Origin: G963665215 sp963665215
Lineage (GTDB): Bacteria; Chloroflexota; Dehalococcoidia; Lucifugimonadales; CAUZJF01
Reading direction: 5' to 3'
Length of the DNA stretch: 64,000 nt
Assembly: GCA_963665215.2 (NCBI GenBank)
Contig: CAXXWW010000006.1
Coordinates: 310,001 to 374,000, forward strand
Position numbers and translations under genes: made by a program. Positions 43,461 through 52,855 of the stretch are shown one piece after another. Position 1 is the stretch's first letter, and the number at the start of each line of letters is the position of its first letter. The notes under the pieces are model-generated. The model saw nothing but the letters and a program-made list of their open reading frames with translations, was not told the DNA's origin and made no database searches.

Positions 43461-44112
43461 TCGCTGCCTCTACTTTTTGCACGGGTATTTGATAGGCCCC
43501 TGCCACTCGCTCTAGCGAGTCCCCCCCTGCCACTAGCGCCCATAGGACTTGTGTGGCTATTCGAGTCCCCTTAATACAAGGTTCACCAAAAGAGACCCTC
43601 GGATCAAGCACAATGTCTTCTTCTGGCTCCCATGTCTTTGGATGTTCGTTCTCTCCAAACACCAAGTTATGCATAGGCCCGACAAATAATTCTACGAAGT
43701 TGAAGGCTGCCTGCCATTTCTTTGTAATGGCGATGGGGATATCATTCTCCAGAATGTAGATGTGCAATCCTGAAACCCATATAGGTTCCATAGCAAATGG
43801 GTGGGACCATCCGCGCGCCTTCTGAAGTTCGTTATGTGCAATTCGTATTTCCCGTGATGTGATCCCCTTTGCACGCAACGCGGCAATCAGCCTTAGACCA
43901 ACAAGGTCAAGGAAAGTTAGAGCTACGTTTTCCCCTCTAAGGCCAGTCAGGTATTGCCCTGTCAGCCCATCTCTAACCCATCGAAAAAAATGACGAGTCG
44001 TCATCTCTCTGACAAGGTAGGCGTCTTTAGGGCAAGTAGCTTTGATAAGAGCCACGGCATCTACAACGGGGTAAACACCTGAATGTGTGGGTCTTTCGAT
44101 AGTTTCGACCAT
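43432..44112 (-). CDS. DUF433 antitoxin with N-terminal DNA-binding domain
   Basis: A 226-aa protein. The N-terminal half contains RHFFRWVRDGLTGQYLTGLRGE and FLDLVGLRLIAALRAKGI, a MerR-like HTH arrangement. The C-terminal DUF433 domain reads DPRVSFGEPCIKGTRIATQVLW and ends VEAAIAWENKLPI. The ATG at 44112 follows GGGAGG. A palindrome directly upstream (44125-44154) is a likely autoregulatory operator. It pairs with the overlapping PIN-like gene. Confidence 0.82.
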   Translation of the reverse strand: MVETIERPTHSGVYPVVDAVALIKATCPKDAYLVREMTTRHFFRWVRDGLTGQYLTGLRGENVALTFLDLVGLRLIAALRAKGITSREIRIAHNELQKARGWSHPFAMEPIWVSGLHIYILENDIPIAITKKWQAAFNFVELFVGPMHNLVFGENEHPKTWEPEEDIVLDPRVSFGEPCIKGTRIATQVLWALVAGGDSLERVAGAYQIPVQKVEAAIAWENKLPI

Positions 44113-44124
44113 TAGTTGACCTCC

Positions 44125-44154
44125 CGTCCTTGAATGCTATATTCTTGAAGGACG
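44125..44154. promoter_or_regulatory. Palindromic operator upstream of the toxin-antitoxin pair
   Basis: Arms CGTCCTT and AAGGACG are perfect inverse repeats around a 16-base AT-rich centre that contains a -10-like TATAGC on the minus strand. The start codon is 12 bp away. Autorepression by the antitoxin is inferred. Confidence 0.55.
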
Positions 44155-44267
44155 GAAGATAGACGGACATGCGGGTGTCGGCCCGCCTGTCGGCATGCTG
44201 TCAACCTCCTTGCAGTTGTCGAAATGCAACGAGGTTGGGTAACTCAACGGCTGTCATGCTTTCGGTC

Positions 44268-45245
44268 TTATAGCATCCTTGGCTGTCGGGTGTCCTTCGG
44301 GCCAATCAGGTCGGCGTAGGTGAGCCGCTTGCCCACCATCCCCGCCGCCATTTTACCCATCTGGTCTTGCGTGTCAAGTGGCCGGACGTTGTGCCGCCCT
44401 GAGAATTCATCCACGTACCGCCCCAGGTGTTTCACCGAGACGTGGTGATACGTCCCGTGGAGCCCGCGCTTCATCAAGGCCCAGAAGGACTCTATCCCGT
44501 TGGTGCTCGCCTGCCGCTTCACATACTCCCCGGCGGAGTGTTTGACGGCCCAATGGGAACGGTGCGGCATCCCCTCGTATGCTGCGGCCTCGTCGGTGTA
44601 GACGACGGAGCCGACCTCGGTGGACTTCAGAACGAACCCCTGCAGGTCCGCTTTATCGGTGAAGGCAATGGGCCGGGCCGTGATCTGTCCGGTGTCCCTA
44701 TCCTTCGCTCCTACAACCGCCGTCTTTCCGACAGGGCCGCGTCCAGCCCTTAGCTTCTTGTCGAAGTGCTTGTTGCGCTCCTTCCCCCCGATGTACGTCT
44801 CGTCCACCTCGGTAGGGCCATAGAAGGGCGCGGTTTCGTCGTTCCAGGTTTCCCGTATGCGGTGAGCCATGAACCAGGCGCTTTCCTGCTTGATGCCCAG
44901 GTCGCGGTGTAGTTTCATGCTGGAGACGCCCTTGAGACTGGTTACGTGAAGATAGAAGGCCAGCGCCCACTCGCTCATCGATAGCTTGGAGTCGTGCATG
45001 ATGGTGCCAGTCTTGACGGTGAAGTTCTTCAGGCAGACCTTGCAGTGGTACTGGGGAGTCTTCCGCGTGGACTTCCTGTTGCTGATGGCGTCGCTCTCGC
45101 AGTAGGCGCAACGGATGCCGTCGGGCCACCGCTTCGATACGAACCAGGCTTCGGCCTTGGCATCGTCACCAAACCGTTGCAGGGCAGCCTTGAGGCTGAT
45201 ACCCTTGCGGTATGACTTCCCAGGTGCCCCGTTGGTAGTGCCCAT
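44268..45245 (-). CDS. IS1595-family transposase
   Basis: A 325-aa protein from ATG 45245. The N-terminal zinc-ribbon has CAYCESDA and HCKVCLKNF, and the central MSEWALAFYLHVTSLKGVSS follows. The DDE-type (ISXO2-like) domain has EVDETYIGGK, VYTDEAAAYEGM and NGIESFWALMKRGLHGTYHH. It is complete and lies inside the right end of the 5.9-kb transposon, whose GGGACTTACCC termini it probably recognises. Confidence 0.93.
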   Translation of the reverse strand: MGTTNGAPGKSYRKGISLKAALQRFGDDAKAEAWFVSKRWPDGIRCAYCESDAISNRKSTRKTPQYHCKVCLKNFTVKTGTIMHDSKLSMSEWALAFYLHVTSLKGVSSMKLHRDLGIKQESAWFMAHRIRETWNDETAPFYGPTEVDETYIGGKERNKHFDKKLRAGRGPVGKTAVVGAKDRDTGQITARPIAFTDKADLQGFVLKSTEVGSVVYTDEAAAYEGMPHRSHWAVKHSAGEYVKRQASTNGIESFWALMKRGLHGTYHHVSVKHLGRYVDEFSGRHNVRPLDTQDQMGKMAAGMVGKRLTYADLIGPKDTRQPRML

Positions 45246-46820
45246 GTATCCCACTCCATATCTAATTTACATGAGTAGTGTACCAAAACGCAGGGCGGAA
45301 GTCAAGGGGTTTTGGTACACAAACGGGTAAGTCCCATATATTTAACCCATGTTGCTGGTGTTACTCGGGATTGCCCAGATCAAACTGATTCCTCCAACCA
45401 TGTGACCCTGTGGGATGGCTCGAACTATAAAAGGGCAGCCTGAGGGCGTCAACTGCATCCGATTCACTCAACTGACCCACTCCCATAGGGTAACCACCCC
45501 CCTGACGAGCGTAAAAGTCTAGAATTGCCTGCCCCTGCCCAAGCGTCTCCCTCGGGGTGGTCTATTTACCCCGGACGACCCCATAACTGTCCGAAATACC
45601 TGTGCTCTCAAAGCAGGCTAGCCAGGTGCCAGCCGAAGCCGGCTGATCCGTTCTAGTATCCCGGTCAGCATTTCCCTGGTTACCAGCACCTCGGCAAGCT
45701 GAAACACCAGCCTCCTTGCGTGGCGTACCAGTCGCCCACCCGTCTTGATCAGCCTGGTCTGAAGACTGGTCAGAGTCCAGTGCTTCATATCCTCCGGCAA
45801 CACCAGCCTTCTCATAAAGTTGCCCAGGTTGTAAGTCAGGACGAACAGCCATAGTCTCACCTGGTTGGCCACGAACTTGTGGCAGGAAAGCCGGGTCCAG
45901 TTCAGGGCGTACTTGCCCTCCTTGATCCACTGCTCCGCCGTGCCACGGCCATTGTAAAAGCGGACTATCCCTTTGGGTGGATAGCTCAGGTTGGTCACGA
46001 TGAAACCAACCCTGGGAAATAGCTCCCCCTGATGCCACTCTACTTTAGCCACCACTCGCCTGGGCAAGTGCCAACTCTGGGCCTGATAGGCAAAGTCATG
46101 GTAGGAGACGATAGGCTCCCGGGACGGCCATTCGGTAGGACGCTCCAGCAAGGGTTGGATCTGCTCCTGAATTACCTGATTGGCGGGAAGCCGGATGGCG
46201 TACCCGATCTTTCCTTGTTCCAGATACTCGTATAGCTCCGGCTTGGCAAAAGCAGCGTCACCCCGGAACAGCAACCGCAGTCCTTTCTTCTGGTATCCTT
46301 TCACCACCGGCTCAAGGAGTTCCTGCCAGCCATCGGCACTATGCACGTTTCCGGGTCGTAGCGTCGCTCCTTCGCAATCCCCAAACTGGTTGAACAGAAA
46401 GAGGGGATGATAGCAGACACACTCGAAGTGCCCGTTGTAGGCGGCTCCTTCCTGCTGACCATGCACTGGACTCTCCGAACTGTCCATGTCCAGAATCACT
46501 CGCCGGTGTGGAGTGTGAGCCATGGCCAGCTCCACCCACTGGGGATTCATCAGGGCCAGCCCCTTTAGGTTGTCCTCTTGAGTCAGAGTCTCCGTCTCAA
46601 AACGGCTCATGGTGTTGGTCCTGGCGGCGTTGCGGTCTGAGCCTTGCCAGCCCACGACAACTCTCATGGCTGGGTCTTGGGAAAGACGTTCTGCATCGTT
46701 GGTGTCATCGTAGCCGGCCAAGCGGCTGTAGATGGACTGGCGGAGCAGAGGGACCAGGTGGTGTCGGATGTTGCGGCCGGTACGGCTTTCCTGGAGATAG
46801 TCGGAGGCTATGGGGGTAAG

Positions 46821-48539
46821 CCCGAATCCACCGAAGGACACCGATGGACGGCGTGAGGAAAGCGGAAGGGGGGTGAGGGAGCTACAGGGGAAATAGCCTG
46901 GGTTCCATTTGGGGTAGGGAGGTCGGCGGACGGTCTTCATCGCCGCACAGGGGCCCCTATGGCCGTCTGCGGGAGCTGCGATGCGCGGGATGGCGAGAGA
47001 ATACGCAGCAGGGAACTCTCTCGGACCGGGCTGGCACGAGTCTGCGGGGATCTTCGGTTGTCCGGTGGGTGGGTCGGTCGCCGACGGTGCCGTCAGGCCG
47101 GGAGTGGAATGGCTCGCAGCCGGGCCAAGGCGCGGCTGAACTTCTCAGCCCAAGGCCAGCGATCCGGAAGATGCAGGGTCAACCGGCGTGCCGAGCGGGT
47201 GAGCCGTCCGGCCAGGGAGAAGAACCGCCGCCGGAGGGTCTTGGTGGTGGCTATCCGCTCTCCCAGACCGATCCGCGCCGTCCAGCGGGCCAGGTTGTGG
47301 GCCATCGTCTGGACGGCCAGCCAGGCGCCGTTGGCGGCGAAGCGGCCCGAGGGGAGATGGTTCAGCCCGACGCCGTACTTGAGGTCGCGTATGGCATTCT
47401 CGATCTCGGCGTGGCGGCGATGGTCAGCCTCCAGTTCGAGCAACTCCCCGTCCCGGTCGGTGATGAAGCCATGATAGCTGTATTTGGCGAAGAGGGCCAG
47501 TTGGGAACCGGGCGTGGGCTTCACCCGCCGGACGATGAGCCGTACCGGCGCGGCGTCCGCCTCGGCCTGGAAGGGGGTGCAGGTGGTCTCGGCCACATCG
47601 GCGGCGCCGTCCATCCAGTAAGGAATCGGCGTCCAGGCATCTTCGGGTATCGCCTCGATGAGATTGTGCAGGCTTTTGTGCTGGCGGATGGTGATGGAGA
47701 AGCGGACATCCATCTTGCGGCAGACGGATACCACGCCATGAGTGTAGAACCCGCTGTCGGCCCGTAGCGTGAGTCGTCCGTTGGCCCCGGCGTAGCGCAC
47801 CCGTCCCACCGTCTCCCGCAGGAAGTGGGCGGCGCCGCGGGCGGTGTTGGCCCGGCCCTCGCGCAGCCGGGACATCAGCACGTCTCCGGTGCCGGCGGCG
47901 ATGGCCAGCAGCGGGTGGTAGCCCCGCTTGCCGGTATAGCCGTGGTGGCGGGCGCCCTCCTTGGCCAGTCCGTAGGTCTCGCAGATGGTGGAGTCCAGGT
48001 CAATGGTCAGGGGCCCGTCGCCGGGTCCCGCCCCGGCCTGCCAAGCCCGGGCCAGCAACTCGCGGCTCACCCGGTCGAGTTGACGGACGTGGCCCCACCG
48101 GAAGCTGCGCAGGAAGGTGCCCAGGGTGGATGGCGCCTTCACCGTGCCGCCCAGGGTGCAGGCCGTCCCCCCGGTGCGCAACACATCGGCGTCGTCAATG
48201 CAGTCGCCCCCAGCCAGCGCAGACGCCACCAGCGTCATCATCTTGTCGCTCGTGTTCGCCCGCCCCGGGGCATCGCCTAGGTCGAGGCGCTGCCGGACGA
48301 GTTCGGGCAGGCCGAGGTGCCGCGCCAGGGTGGCCGGAAGGAGCAGCCCGGCATTGGCCACCAAGCGGCGGTCGTCGAAGGTGATTTGGATCCGGTCGGG
48401 GTGGTTGCGTGGCAGCATCTACTGGGTGCTCCTTTTCCGGGGCCGTTTTTTTGCTACAAAACCATTATCCCAGAAGCACAGGAGCACCTTCTTGCCGCCT
48501 CAGGACGCTAACCCGACGCCCTCCTTCGGTGGATTCGGG
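46821..48539 (-). mobile_element. IS1380-family insertion sequence, copy A
   Basis: Terminal repeats CCCGAATCCACCGAAGGA (46821) and its inverse (to 48539), with a GTAAG duplication at 46816-46820 and 48540-48544. It is nested in the older IS1380 transposase. Compared with copy B at 55715-57421 it carries a 12-bp in-frame addition in the transposase gene. Confidence 0.92.
47093..48418 (-). CDS. IS1380-family transposase, copy A (441 aa)
   Basis: A DDE transposase with LTIDLDSTICETYG, LRADSGFYTHGVV and HAEIENAIRDLKYGVGLNH as the acidic motifs. It differs from copy B only by the four residues GAAH inserted after RANTAR. It appears intact. Confidence 0.93.
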   Translation of the reverse strand: MLPRNHPDRIQITFDDRRLVANAGLLLPATLARHLGLPELVRQRLDLGDAPGRANTSDKMMTLVASALAGGDCIDDADVLRTGGTACTLGGTVKAPSTLGTFLRSFRWGHVRQLDRVSRELLARAWQAGAGPGDGPLTIDLDSTICETYGLAKEGARHHGYTGKRGYHPLLAIAAGTGDVLMSRLREGRANTARGAAHFLRETVGRVRYAGANGRLTLRADSGFYTHGVVSVCRKMDVRFSITIRQHKSLHNLIEAIPEDAWTPIPYWMDGAADVAETTCTPFQAEADAAPVRLIVRRVKPTPGSQLALFAKYSYHGFITDRDGELLELEADHRRHAEIENAIRDLKYGVGLNHLPSGRFAANGAWLAVQTMAHNLARWTARIGLGERIATTKTLRRRFFSLAGRLTRSARRLTLHLPDRWPWAEKFSRALARLRAIPLPA

Positions 48540-48839
48540 GTAAGGCCCAGGGCATCATCCAGCTCTCGAATGGGCAAGAGTCCGGCGTCGGAAGTGATGG
48601 TGGCACCGTGAAACTCCAGACGGACTTTGGGGTTGAACTGGAGTCGGAGAGGGGTCTTGTCGCCGTCACCCATCGGGTGCCTCCAATGTCGGTACGCAAG
48701 TTATCTGAAATAGCCAACTTATTGCATGTATTATATCTGAAATACGGCTAAGAGATTCATGTAACGACTAGAAAAGCAAGAAAGTTGCCTATTTACCGCA
48801 TCACTTGTTTGAGCTAAATGGGGAATACGGGTCCAGACC

Positions 48840-49066
48840 AAGAGAGGAAGAGGTCGCAGCTTCGGCAATCGTCTGAGCCGCCTGCTCAGAGAAGCGATGG
48901 AACTGTGGCAGGCATATCACCGAGGAGAGGCGGCGGACTTTGATGTGCAGGCCGAGCGGTTGAAGCGAGAGGTGAGCTATCATCTCTGCGACCGCCCGAT
49001 GGCGGATGCGGACAACTGGAGGCTGCAGAACGAACTCGGTTGGCACCATGACCGGTCACGTCCCGT
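48840..49066 (+). pseudogene. IS66 transposase remnant
   Basis: A plus-strand frame reads LLREAMELWQAYHRGE, LKREVSYHLCDRPMADADN and RLQNELGWHHDR, part of the C-terminal half of IS66-type transposases. Both ends are missing: no DDE acidic residues or start codon remain. Confidence 0.6.
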
Positions 49067-49103
49067 CAAGTGGTGTAAGAGTGCGTCATCCTGTTGATGT
49101 TGT

Positions 49104-49980
49104 TTAGGCGGCTGTCGCCTCCGCGAGATCGGCCTCTGGAAGAGCTTCGTTGAAGGTAAGCACGACAGGTGTGATGTATCGACGGCCAACGGCCCATTCG
49201 TCGTGCTGCTCAGCCAGGACGGCGCCAACGAGGCGGCGCACGGCCGGCCGGTTAGGGAAGATGCCCACCACATCGGTGCGACGTCTGATCTCCTTGTTGA
49301 GACGCTCCTGTGGGTTGTTGGACCAGATCTTCTTCCAGTGGGCGAGTGGAAAGTTGGAGAAGGCCAGGACGTCGGGTCCGGCCTCGTCCAGTAGAGAGGC
49401 GACCTGAGGGAACCGGTTCTGGAGTTGATCGGTCACCCTGTCGAGCTGGGCGTGTACCTCATCGGGGGAGGGTTGCTGGTAGATGGTGCGCACCATGGTG
49501 GCTACCCATGGCTGGGCGCGCCTGGGGACCCGAGTGAGCAGGTTGGTCATGAAGTGGGTGCGGCACCGTTGCCAGCTGGCTCCGCCGAAGACTGCGGCGA
49601 TGGCGCCGCGGAGTCCCTGATGAGCGTCCGATACCACCAGCTCCACCTCGCCGAGGCCCCTGGCGGACAGCGAGCGCAGAAAGGCCAGCCAGAAGGCGCC
49701 GTCTTCACTCGTACCCACGTCCATCCCGATGATCTCCCGCTTGCCCTCGCCATTGACGGCCGTCGCCACCACCACGCTGACGTTGACGATCCTGCCGTCC
49801 TCCCTGACCTTCTGGGTCAGTGCGTCCAGCCACAGGTAGGGGTAGGGTCCAGCGGACGGCCCATGAAGCCATCCACCACCACGTCCAGCTCCTGACAGAT
49901 GCGCGACACCTGGCTCTTGGAGATACCCTCACACCCCAGGGCCTTGACCAGGTCATCCACCCTGGGGTTATCCGCTATTT
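49104..49980 (-). pseudogene. IS256-family transposase, truncated and frameshifted
   Basis: The main frame (49775-49104) has VVSDAHQGLRGAI (second Asp), HFMTNLLTRVPRRA and NNPQERLNKEIRRRTDVVGIFPN (Glu). Upstream, DDLVKALGCEGISKSQVSR is in another frame. It changes between GRPLDP and PYPYLWLDALTQKV near 49845, where a base is missing from the first catalytic Asp region. The N-terminal 100 or so residues are absent. Confidence 0.8.
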
Positions 49981-50207
49981 CTTACTCGCCGCGCCATGAA
50001 ATCCGGTTTCGCCGAGGGCACCGGTTTAGAGCTATGCCCCCCGAGCGCCGCTACAGGGGAGGCTGATGTGAGGGAACACAGCGGGTCGTTGGCAGATCAT
50101 CGGCAGCAATCAGGCCTATCCGCCCAATACGGTGACCCACAACACTGAGATTCTAGGTGAAGTGCGATGACCGGCAAAGGCACTCTAATGGAAGTTAGGT
50201 TGGTGAC

Positions 50208-50359
50208 ATGGACTTCATAGACGAGGTGCGAACTCGATCTGATCGATTTTCCAAGCGTATCGAACACCTGGAGACCGAGGAGGCTACCAAGAGTTCTCTT
50301 GTGCTTCCATTTCTGCAGATGCTCGGATATGAGATATTCGATCGAGGTATCTTCAAAAA
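50208..50359 (+). pseudogene. Type I restriction HsdR N-terminal fragment
   Basis: MDFIDEVRTRSDRFSKRIEH, then EEATKSSLVLPFLQMLGYEIFD, matches the opening of HsdR-type restriction subunit N-terminal domains. After residue 50 an IS256 element begins and no continuation is found on its far side, so the gene is reduced to a stump. Confidence 0.65.
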
Positions 50360-51695
50360 GTGTGTAAACAGTCAGGCGGTGTACCCTCTCTCTGAACAAC
50401 ACGGGCTCGAGGCCCAAGAGAGGAGATAGACCGCCCATGAGGAAGGAAAGCACTGAGAGTAGGTCGGAGTCAAGGCCGGAGTGGGAGCAGTTGGAGGATT
50501 GGGTGCGAAGCCAGGTCCAGAGGCTGATCCAGGAGTTGCTGGAGGAGGAGGTGACGGGGTTTCTGGGAAGGGCGAAGTCGGCGCTCAGATCCGACTCGGA
50601 CTCAGATACCGGCTATCGGAACGGATACGGCAGAGCCCGGAGGCTTACGCTGAGTTCGGGAACGATACAGCTGAGGCGGCCGCGAGTCCGCGATACCGAG
50701 GAGCAGTTCGAGAGCCGGCTGCTGCCGCTGTTCGTCAACAGGACCAGGAAGGTTGCTGAGTTGATCCCCGAGCTGTACCTGCACGGTCTATCCGAAGGCG
50801 ACTTCGATCTGGCTTTGCGGGGGCTGCTGGGAGAGGACGCACCGGTATCGGCGAGCACGGTGGCCCGGTTGAAGGATAAGTGGAACGATGAGCTTGCCCA
50901 ATGGCGCAGCCGGCCCCTCGATGACCTGGAAGTGGTCTACATGTGGGTGGATGGAGTCTACGTCAAGGCTGGTCTTGAGAAGGAGAAGGCGGCGGTACTG
51001 GTGGTGATGGCGGCCCTGAGCGACGGGAGCAAGGTGGTGGTGAGCGCTGTTCCCGGATACAGGGAGTCCACAGAGAACTGGTCCGAGGTGCTCAGGGACA
51101 TCAAGCGCCGGGGCTTGAGCTGCCCGAGGCTGGTGGTTGGAGACGGACACCTGGGCATCTGGGGAGCTCTGCGCAACGTCTATCCGCAGGCGGCAGAGCA
51201 ACGCTGCTGGAACCACAAGATCGTAAACGTGCTCGCCAAGCTTCCAAAGCGACAACAGGACCAGGCCAAGCTCATGCTGCGTACTATCCCCTACGCGCCG
51301 ACTCGGACAGAGGCTGAGCGGCTCAGGACGGTGTTCACCAGGTGGTGCGGCGACCATTCCTACGAGGCGGCCTCAGAGGCCTTGGAGCGGGACTGGGACC
51401 GCATGGTCACCTTCTATGACTTCCCAAAGGAGCACTGGGGGCACCTTCGCACGACGAACCCGGTAGAATCACCCTTCGCGGCCCTCAGGCTTCGGACCGA
51501 TGCCGCCAAGCGCTACAAGAGGGTCGATCGGGCGATAGCGGTGATCTGGAAAATGTTGATGGTCGCCGAACAGCGCTTCAGGCGTCTGAAGGCCCCTGAG
51601 TTGATCGAAGACGTCTATCTCGGTGCACAGTATGCGGATGGAATCGCCATTGAATCAACGGCTGAGAAGGTCGCCGCCTGATGTCGTTTACACAC
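50360..51695 (+). mobile_element. IS256-family insertion sequence
   Basis: GTGTGTAAAC at 50360 and its inverse GTTTACACAC ending at 51695 form the outer termini, with similar GTCAGGCGG/CCGCCTGAT just inside. No 8-9-bp direct duplication is seen: the flanks are unrelated, suggesting a deletion or rearrangement on one side. Confidence 0.8.
50437..51681 (+). CDS. IS256-family transposase, 414 aa
   Basis: An intact DDE enzyme. YMWVDGVYVKAGL gives the first Asp, LVVGDGHLGIWGAL the second and TTNPVESPFAALRLRT the Glu. The RNGYGRARRLTLSSG segment is the typical N-terminal motif. It differs markedly from the IS256 remnant at 49104-49980. Confidence 0.94.
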   Translation: MRKESTESRSESRPEWEQLEDWVRSQVQRLIQELLEEEVTGFLGRAKSALRSDSDSDTGYRNGYGRARRLTLSSGTIQLRRPRVRDTEEQFESRLLPLFVNRTRKVAELIPELYLHGLSEGDFDLALRGLLGEDAPVSASTVARLKDKWNDELAQWRSRPLDDLEVVYMWVDGVYVKAGLEKEKAAVLVVMAALSDGSKVVVSAVPGYRESTENWSEVLRDIKRRGLSCPRLVVGDGHLGIWGALRNVYPQAAEQRCWNHKIVNVLAKLPKRQQDQAKLMLRTIPYAPTRTEAERLRTVFTRWCGDHSYEAASEALERDWDRMVTFYDFPKEHWGHLRTTNPVESPFAALRLRTDAAKRYKRVDRAIAVIWKMLMVAEQRFRRLKAPELIEDVYLGAQYADGIAIESTAEKVAA

Positions 51696-51858
51696 CTATT
51701 GACGTAACCTCCTTTCGCCACGCACACGTGTAGAGTGATAGGCTACTAGTCAACTACTTTCAGGCTGAAGGCTGACATGTCGGTCTTCATTGCCACGAGC
51801 GACGCGGCGGCAGCCGTCGAGCGGTGCAAATGACGGCCCGCTCGGAGGGGAGAGAAGA

Positions 51859-52047
51859 TTGAAGTTTGACGCAGGGAAGTTGACGGGCGGGATCTATGTG
51901 CAACTTGAGACGTCCGCCGAGACCTCGCGGCTGAACATTAGAGTCGGTTATGCCGACACCCAGGCGGCGGCTCTGAGCAACACGATCTCGCCGAAGGAGG
52001 CCCGGGCGCTCGCTCTGGCCCTGAATGCGCTGGCGGAAGGGCGATAG
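51859..52047 (+). CDS. Small protein, 62 aa, unknown
   Basis: A TTG at 51859 follows GGAGGGGAGAGAAGA. The protein (LKFDAGKLTGGIYVQLETSA, then LNIRVGYADTQAA and a C-terminal helix KEARALALALNALAEG) has good coding character. It is the first of five closely spaced small genes on this strand. The family is not recognised. Confidence 0.55.
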   Translation: MKFDAGKLTGGIYVQLETSAETSRLNIRVGYADTQAAALSNTISPKEARALALALNALAEGR

Positions 52048-52090
52048 CCGTTCTAGCTGCTGATAGACTACAACTGAGGGGGTTACGAAC

Positions 52091-52297
52091 ATGCCCCGAG
52101 GACCACAAGGACAGAAGCGACCGGCGGACACCAACGCTAACGCCGTGCATGTCATGAAGCTCGCGACTGGTGAGGTCGAGGAAGACCTGCCAGCGGAGGG
52201 CAAGGTTAACGGCGGCAAGGCCAGAGCCGCCAGCATGACAGGTGAGGAACGCTCCGAACTCGCAAGGACGGCAGCGCGGGCGCGTTGGGGAACTTAG
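52091..52297 (+). CDS. Small basic KGG-type protein, 68 aa
   Basis: It starts MPRGPQGQKRPADTNANAV and continues with KLATGEVEEDLPAEGKVNGG and an Arg/Ala-rich tail SELARTAARARWG. This matches a widespread family of short basic proteins, possibly nucleic-acid-binding. The ATG at 52091 follows GAGGGGG. It forms a likely operon with its neighbours. Confidence 0.68.
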   Translation: MPRGPQGQKRPADTNANAVHVMKLATGEVEEDLPAEGKVNGGKARAASMTGEERSELARTAARARWGT

Positions 52298-52303
52298 TCA
52301 ATT

Positions 52304-52546
52304 ATGGCGCCTATCATTAAAGTCAAATCTGGTAGTCAAGAATTTGATGCTATTGAAGCCGATTTCGAGATCGGCCGCGAAGAATGGAACCGATACAAAC
52401 TGCTCGACGGTGGAACCGTTCGAGTAAAAACTACGGTAAGTCGCATCTATCGAGTCGTCGATGAGCAGGGCAACCAACGCTATAATCAAGATGGCAGTCC
52501 GCTCCTCGTCGTTGCTCATAAATCTGAGGTAGTGTCTAGCTTGTAG
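52304..52546 (+). CDS. Small conserved protein, 80 aa, unknown
   Basis: MAPIIKVKSGSQEFDAIEAD, then DGGTVRVKTTVSRIYRVVDEQGN and LLVVAHKSEVV, reads as a beta-rich small protein. It resembles conserved hypothetical proteins of other uncultured bacteria. It lies 7 bp after the KGG-type gene and 12 bp before the next. Confidence 0.68.
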   Translation: MAPIIKVKSGSQEFDAIEADFEIGREEWNRYKLLDGGTVRVKTTVSRIYRVVDEQGNQRYNQDGSPLLVVAHKSEVVSSL

Positions 52547-52558
52547 TTGGAGGACCAC

Positions 52559-52852
52559 ATGACCACAGTGCAACTAGCGGGTGAAAAGACCGAGTCGGAA
52601 AATACGGTAGGAGTTGGCTACACTACGATATCGTCGGCTGCCGACTATCATGTCATGGAACTGTGGACAGGATCTATGGAAGATGATCCAATTGTGCAGC
52701 ACAAACCAGTGGAATACGAAGGCGACAATCCTGTTCTCAGCCCATCTGCGATGATCGTGGGCTATCTTTATCCGGTCATTCTATATGGGAAGTTGACCGT
52801 TGCCCGCAAAGACCAGAGCGGAGAAATAAGTTTCTTTGGTATCCCGGAGTAA
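52559..52852 (+). CDS. Small protein, 97 aa, unknown
   Basis: The ATG at 52559 has GGAGGACCAC upstream. The protein (VGVGYTTISSAADYHVMELW ... SAMIVGYLYPVILYGKLTVAR) appears beta-rich. The family is not recognised. It is co-directional with the preceding 80-aa gene. Confidence 0.55.
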   Translation: MTTVQLAGEKTESENTVGVGYTTISSAADYHVMELWTGSMEDDPIVQHKPVEYEGDNPVLSPSAMIVGYLYPVILYGKLTVARKDQSGEISFFGIPE

Positions 52853-52855
52853 ATA

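Larger units (their letters stand above)
39442..45335. mobile_element. IS1595-family transposon with passenger genes, 5.9 kb
   Basis: The left end GGGACTTACCCGTTTGTGTA (39442) and its perfect inverse at 45335 match over 25 bp. Identical 8-bp duplications ATATATTT lie outside (39434-39441 and 45336-45343). GG termini and an 8-bp duplication are typical of IS1595, and an IS1595-type transposase lies at 44268-45245 near the right end. Inside are an IS630 element, an IS481 nested in it, at least four small genes and a toxin-antitoxin pair. Ordinary IS1595 elements are about 1-1.5 kb; some relatives carry passengers. It sits 22 bp upstream of the adaptor start codon at 39419. Confidence 0.9.
45618..48673 (-). 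pseudogene. IS1380-family transposase split by a second IS1380
   Basis: The N-terminus (48673-48545: MGDGDKTPLRLQFNPKV ... RELDDALGLT) and the rest (46820-45618: PIASDYLQESRTG ... ILERISRLRLAPG) are separated by IS1380 copy A, whose 5-bp duplication GTAAG lies at both junctions. The rejoined protein has the family's VILDMDSSESPVHG and FRGDAAFAKPELYEYLE Asp motifs and the C-terminal YNGRGTAEQWIKEGKY Glu motif. The start has TTGGAGGCACCCG upstream. Its own terminal repeats were not identified. Confidence 0.87.

Noticed and set aside
50340..51710. Target duplication for the IS256 element
   Set aside because: The 8-9 bases on either side do not match (TTCAAAAA versus CTATTGAC).
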